Positions 6,077-7,728 of a stretch of 7,728 nt of DNA are shown in pieces. The position numbers and the translations under genes are program-made. Source of the stretch: Candidatus Falkowiibacteriota bacterium (lineage in GTDB: Archaea; Iainarchaeota; Iainarchaeia; Iainarchaeales; GCA-2688035). The stretch is from NCBI GenBank assembly GCA_017610485.1, contig JAFCBY010000073.1, positions 1 to 7,728 on the forward strand, read 5' to 3'. Numbering within the stretch: position 1 is the stretch's first letter; every line of letters starts with the position of its first letter. Under the pieces are notes generated by a model. The model was not told the origin of the DNA and searched no databases. It saw nothing but the letters and a program-made list of their open reading frames with translations.

Positions 6077-7728
6077 GTGGTTCAATACGAGATGAACAAA
6101 GAGCACCTTAAAAGGGCAAAGGTTATAGAGACCTACTTGGTGGAATCTGACCAAGTAAACCTCGAGGTCAACATAATTGATGACGACAGGTCATTTGTCA
6201 GGCGCTATTTCCTGAACTTCCCCTCTTACGGCCCAGGAACAATGGCTTTGCTGAACAACCTCAGGGCAAACGTTTTGAGTGAAACCCCGATTAGGACAGA
6301 AAAGCGCATTGGGGCAAAATTTGTGGAAAAAACAAAGCAAAAGTTTAGGGCAAGGGCACTAACCATGATGCAAAGGGAGCTCCCCCAGATTTCGGCAGAG
6401 ACAAGGGATGTCCTGATTGCAATTCTGCTAAGCGAAATGCTTGGCCTTGGAAAGATAGAATTCCTTCTAGGGGATGGAAACCTTGAAGAAATTGTGGTAA
6501 ACGGAAGCAGCACTCCTGTATGGGTCTACCACAAAAAATACGGCTGGCTTTTGACCAATGTGCAGATGAAGGACGAGGCAGAGATTGAAAACTACAGCAG
6601 TATAATCGCAAGGCGTATTGGAAAGCAGATAACCATCCTGAGCCCGCTGCTGGACGCACACCTTGTCACAGGGGACAGGGCGAACGCAACGCTGTTCCCG
6701 ATTTCAAGCAGTGGAAACACCATAACAATCAGGAAATTCAGGCGGGAGCCCTGGACTGTGACAGACTTTGTCAACAACAAGACGGCAAACAAAGAAATAA
6801 TGGCCCTTATCTGGATGACAATGGAATACGAGATGAACATGATTGTAAGCGGGGGAACAGGAAGCGGAAAGACAAGTTTTATGAACGTGTGCATGCCGTT
6901 TATCCAGCCAAACCACAGGATCCTCACCATAGAGGACACGCGCGAGCTAATGTTGCCGCCGTTCCTGCACTGGGTCCCTCTGACAACAAGGGAGCCAAAC
7001 CCTGAGGGAAAAGGCGGAGTCTCAATGCTTGACCTGCTTGTCAACAGCCTGAGGATGCGGCCTGACAGAATCATAGTTGGGGAGATAAGGCGGCAAAAGG
7101 AAGCAGAGGTAATGTTTGAGGCAATGCACACAGGCCACAGTGTTTACACCACGTTCCACGCAAACACTGCAGAGGAGACCATAAGGCGGTTCATAAATCC
7201 GCCTGTAAGCATTCCCCCAACAATGCTTGAGTCAGTGCACCTGAATGTCGTGATGTTCAGGAACAGGCGGCTTGGGGTCAGAAGAATGCTGCAGGTCGCG
7301 GAATTCCTCCCTGAAAGGAGGGGCGGCGTAGAATCTGTAAAGGCAAACGTGCTCTACAGGTGGAAGGGAAGCGAGGACAAGGTTGTGAAGCATGGGGAAA
7401 GCATAAGGCTGTTTGACGAATTGTCGTTGCACACAGGCTTTAGCAGGCAGGAAATAAGGGAAGAGCTCGACAAAAAGGAGCAGATTATAGGATGGCTCAG
7501 CAAATTCAACGTAAGGGACGTAATAGACGTAGGAAAAATAATTGCGCAATTCTACAGGGACCCAGATATTGTAATGGCCGCTGTCAGGAGAAACGAAAAG
7601 CCAAGGCTGGAAAAGGAGATAGCGGCAGAAGCTGCACAGCCACAAGGGCAAGCCATGACACAGGAACAGGCAATGGCACAGCAGCAGGCTCAAGCGGCAG
7701 AGGCAGGCGGCCAGGGGCAGGCGGCTGC
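6077..7728 (+). CDS. Type II/IV secretion (pilus or archaellum-type) ATPase, VirB11/FlaI-like, 3' end outside the window
   Basis: Starts at GTG 6077, directly after an in-frame TGA, with a strong Shine-Dalgarno site; ATG 6092 is the alternative. 550 codons are visible with no stop before the right edge. The N-terminal domain carries the family signature around residues 118-155 (EMLGLGKIEFLLGDGNLEEIVVNG, written in pieces: EMLGLGKIEFLL, then GDGNLEEIVVNG). The ATPase core is intact: Walker A GGTGSGKT at 259-266, Asp box IEDTREL at 285-291, Walker B RIIVGEIR at 331-338 with Glu336, and His box HTGHSVYTTFHA at 351-362. Such hexameric motors hydrolyse ATP at the inner face of the membrane to assemble pilin-like subunits through a FlaJ/TadC-type membrane protein, which would be expected just downstream. 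The core gives way after about residue 510 to an unusual Gln/Ala-rich tail. COG0630-type membership is well supported. Whether it serves a pilus, an archaellum or another secretion system cannot be decided from this gene alone. Confidence 0.93.
   Translation, partial: MVQYEMNKEHLKRAKVIETYLVESDQVNLEVNIIDDDRSFVRRYFLNFPSYGPGTMALLNNLRANVLSETPIRTEKRIGAKFVEKTKQKFRARALTMMQRELPQISAETRDVLIAILLSEMLGLGKIEFLLGDGNLEEIVVNGSSTPVWVYHKKYGWLLTNVQMKDEAEIENYSSIIARRIGKQITILSPLLDAHLVTGDRANATLFPISSSGNTITIRKFRREPWTVTDFVNNKTANKEIMALIWMTMEYEMNMIVSGGTGSGKTSFMNVCMPFIQPNHRILTIEDTRELMLPPFLHWVPLTTREPNPEGKGGVSMLDLLVNSLRMRPDRIIVGEIRRQKEAEVMFEAMHTGHSVYTTFHANTAEETIRRFINPPVSIPPTMLESVHLNVVMFRNRRLGVRRMLQVAEFLPERRGGVESVKANVLYRWKGSEDKVVKHGESIRLFDELSLHTGFSRQEIREELDKKEQIIGWLSKFNVRDVIDVGKIIAQFYRDPDIVMAAVRRNEKPRLEKEIAAEAAQPQGQAMTQEQAMAQQQAQAAEAGGQGQAA
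7620..7728 (+). other. Gln/Ala-rich low-complexity tail of the ATPase
   Basis: From about residue 515 the ATPase continues as AAEAAQPQGQAMTQ and similar Gln/Ala/Gly segments up to the window edge. This is not part of the conserved motor fold. It is probably a disordered extension or a linker to another domain beyond the edge. Confidence 0.6.

Noticed and set aside
6592..7131. 179-codon open frame on the - strand
   Set aside because: It lies opposite the conserved ATPase core, whose Walker motifs are all intact on the + strand.

Overview
The window looks like part of an archaeal chromosome, probably from a DPANN-type lineage (Diapherotrites, Woesearchaeota, Aenigmarchaeota or similar). The lineage is an inference. 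It rests on an archaeal FlaI/VirB11-like secretion ATPase, near-perfect GGAGGTGAT-type ribosome binding sites, arginine encoded mostly by AGG/AGA with frequent ATA isoleucine, an AT-rich TATA-like element, and Cys-rich secreted proteins with MopE-like and LamG modules of the kind common in such genomes. All four genes are on the + strand. They form two blocks separated by a 193-base non-coding stretch (3026-3218).

Block 1 (1-3025) encodes two extracellular proteins. The first is cut by the left edge of the window. It is rich in cysteine, mostly predicted beta structure, and ends in a CDDGNPCT-type module. The second is complete at 716 residues. It has a pilin-like or signal-anchor N-terminus, a large uncharacterised ectodomain, a run of Cys/Asp-rich metal-binding-like motifs, and a C-terminal LamG (concanavalin A-like) domain. 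Many Asn-X-Ser/Thr sequons suggest glycosylation. It is most simply read as a surface adhesin or binding protein.

The gap at 3026-3218 holds a T7 tract that could end block 1, an unused perfect Shine-Dalgarno sequence, and a TATA-like element that could start block 2.

Block 2 (3219 to the right edge) encodes two cytoplasmic proteins. The first is a 950-residue, very lysine-rich protein of unknown function. It contains a 17-residue tandem repeat, a coiled coil, a 91-residue charged helix without Gly or Pro, and a C-terminal winged-helix-like domain. Five bases later comes a type II/IV secretion (pilus or archaellum-type) ATPase with intact Walker A, Asp-box, Walker B and His-box motifs. It runs off the right edge in a Gln/Ala-rich tail. 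The ATPase gene's ribosome binding site lies over the stop codon of the lysine-rich gene, so the two are probably co-translated.

Taken together this looks like a type IV pilus-like surface structure locus: an assembly motor, a very basic cytoplasmic partner of unknown role, and candidate surface-displayed binding proteins. The lysine-rich partner is the least explained element. The polytopic membrane protein (FlaJ/TadC type) that such a motor needs is not in view and would be expected just beyond the right edge.
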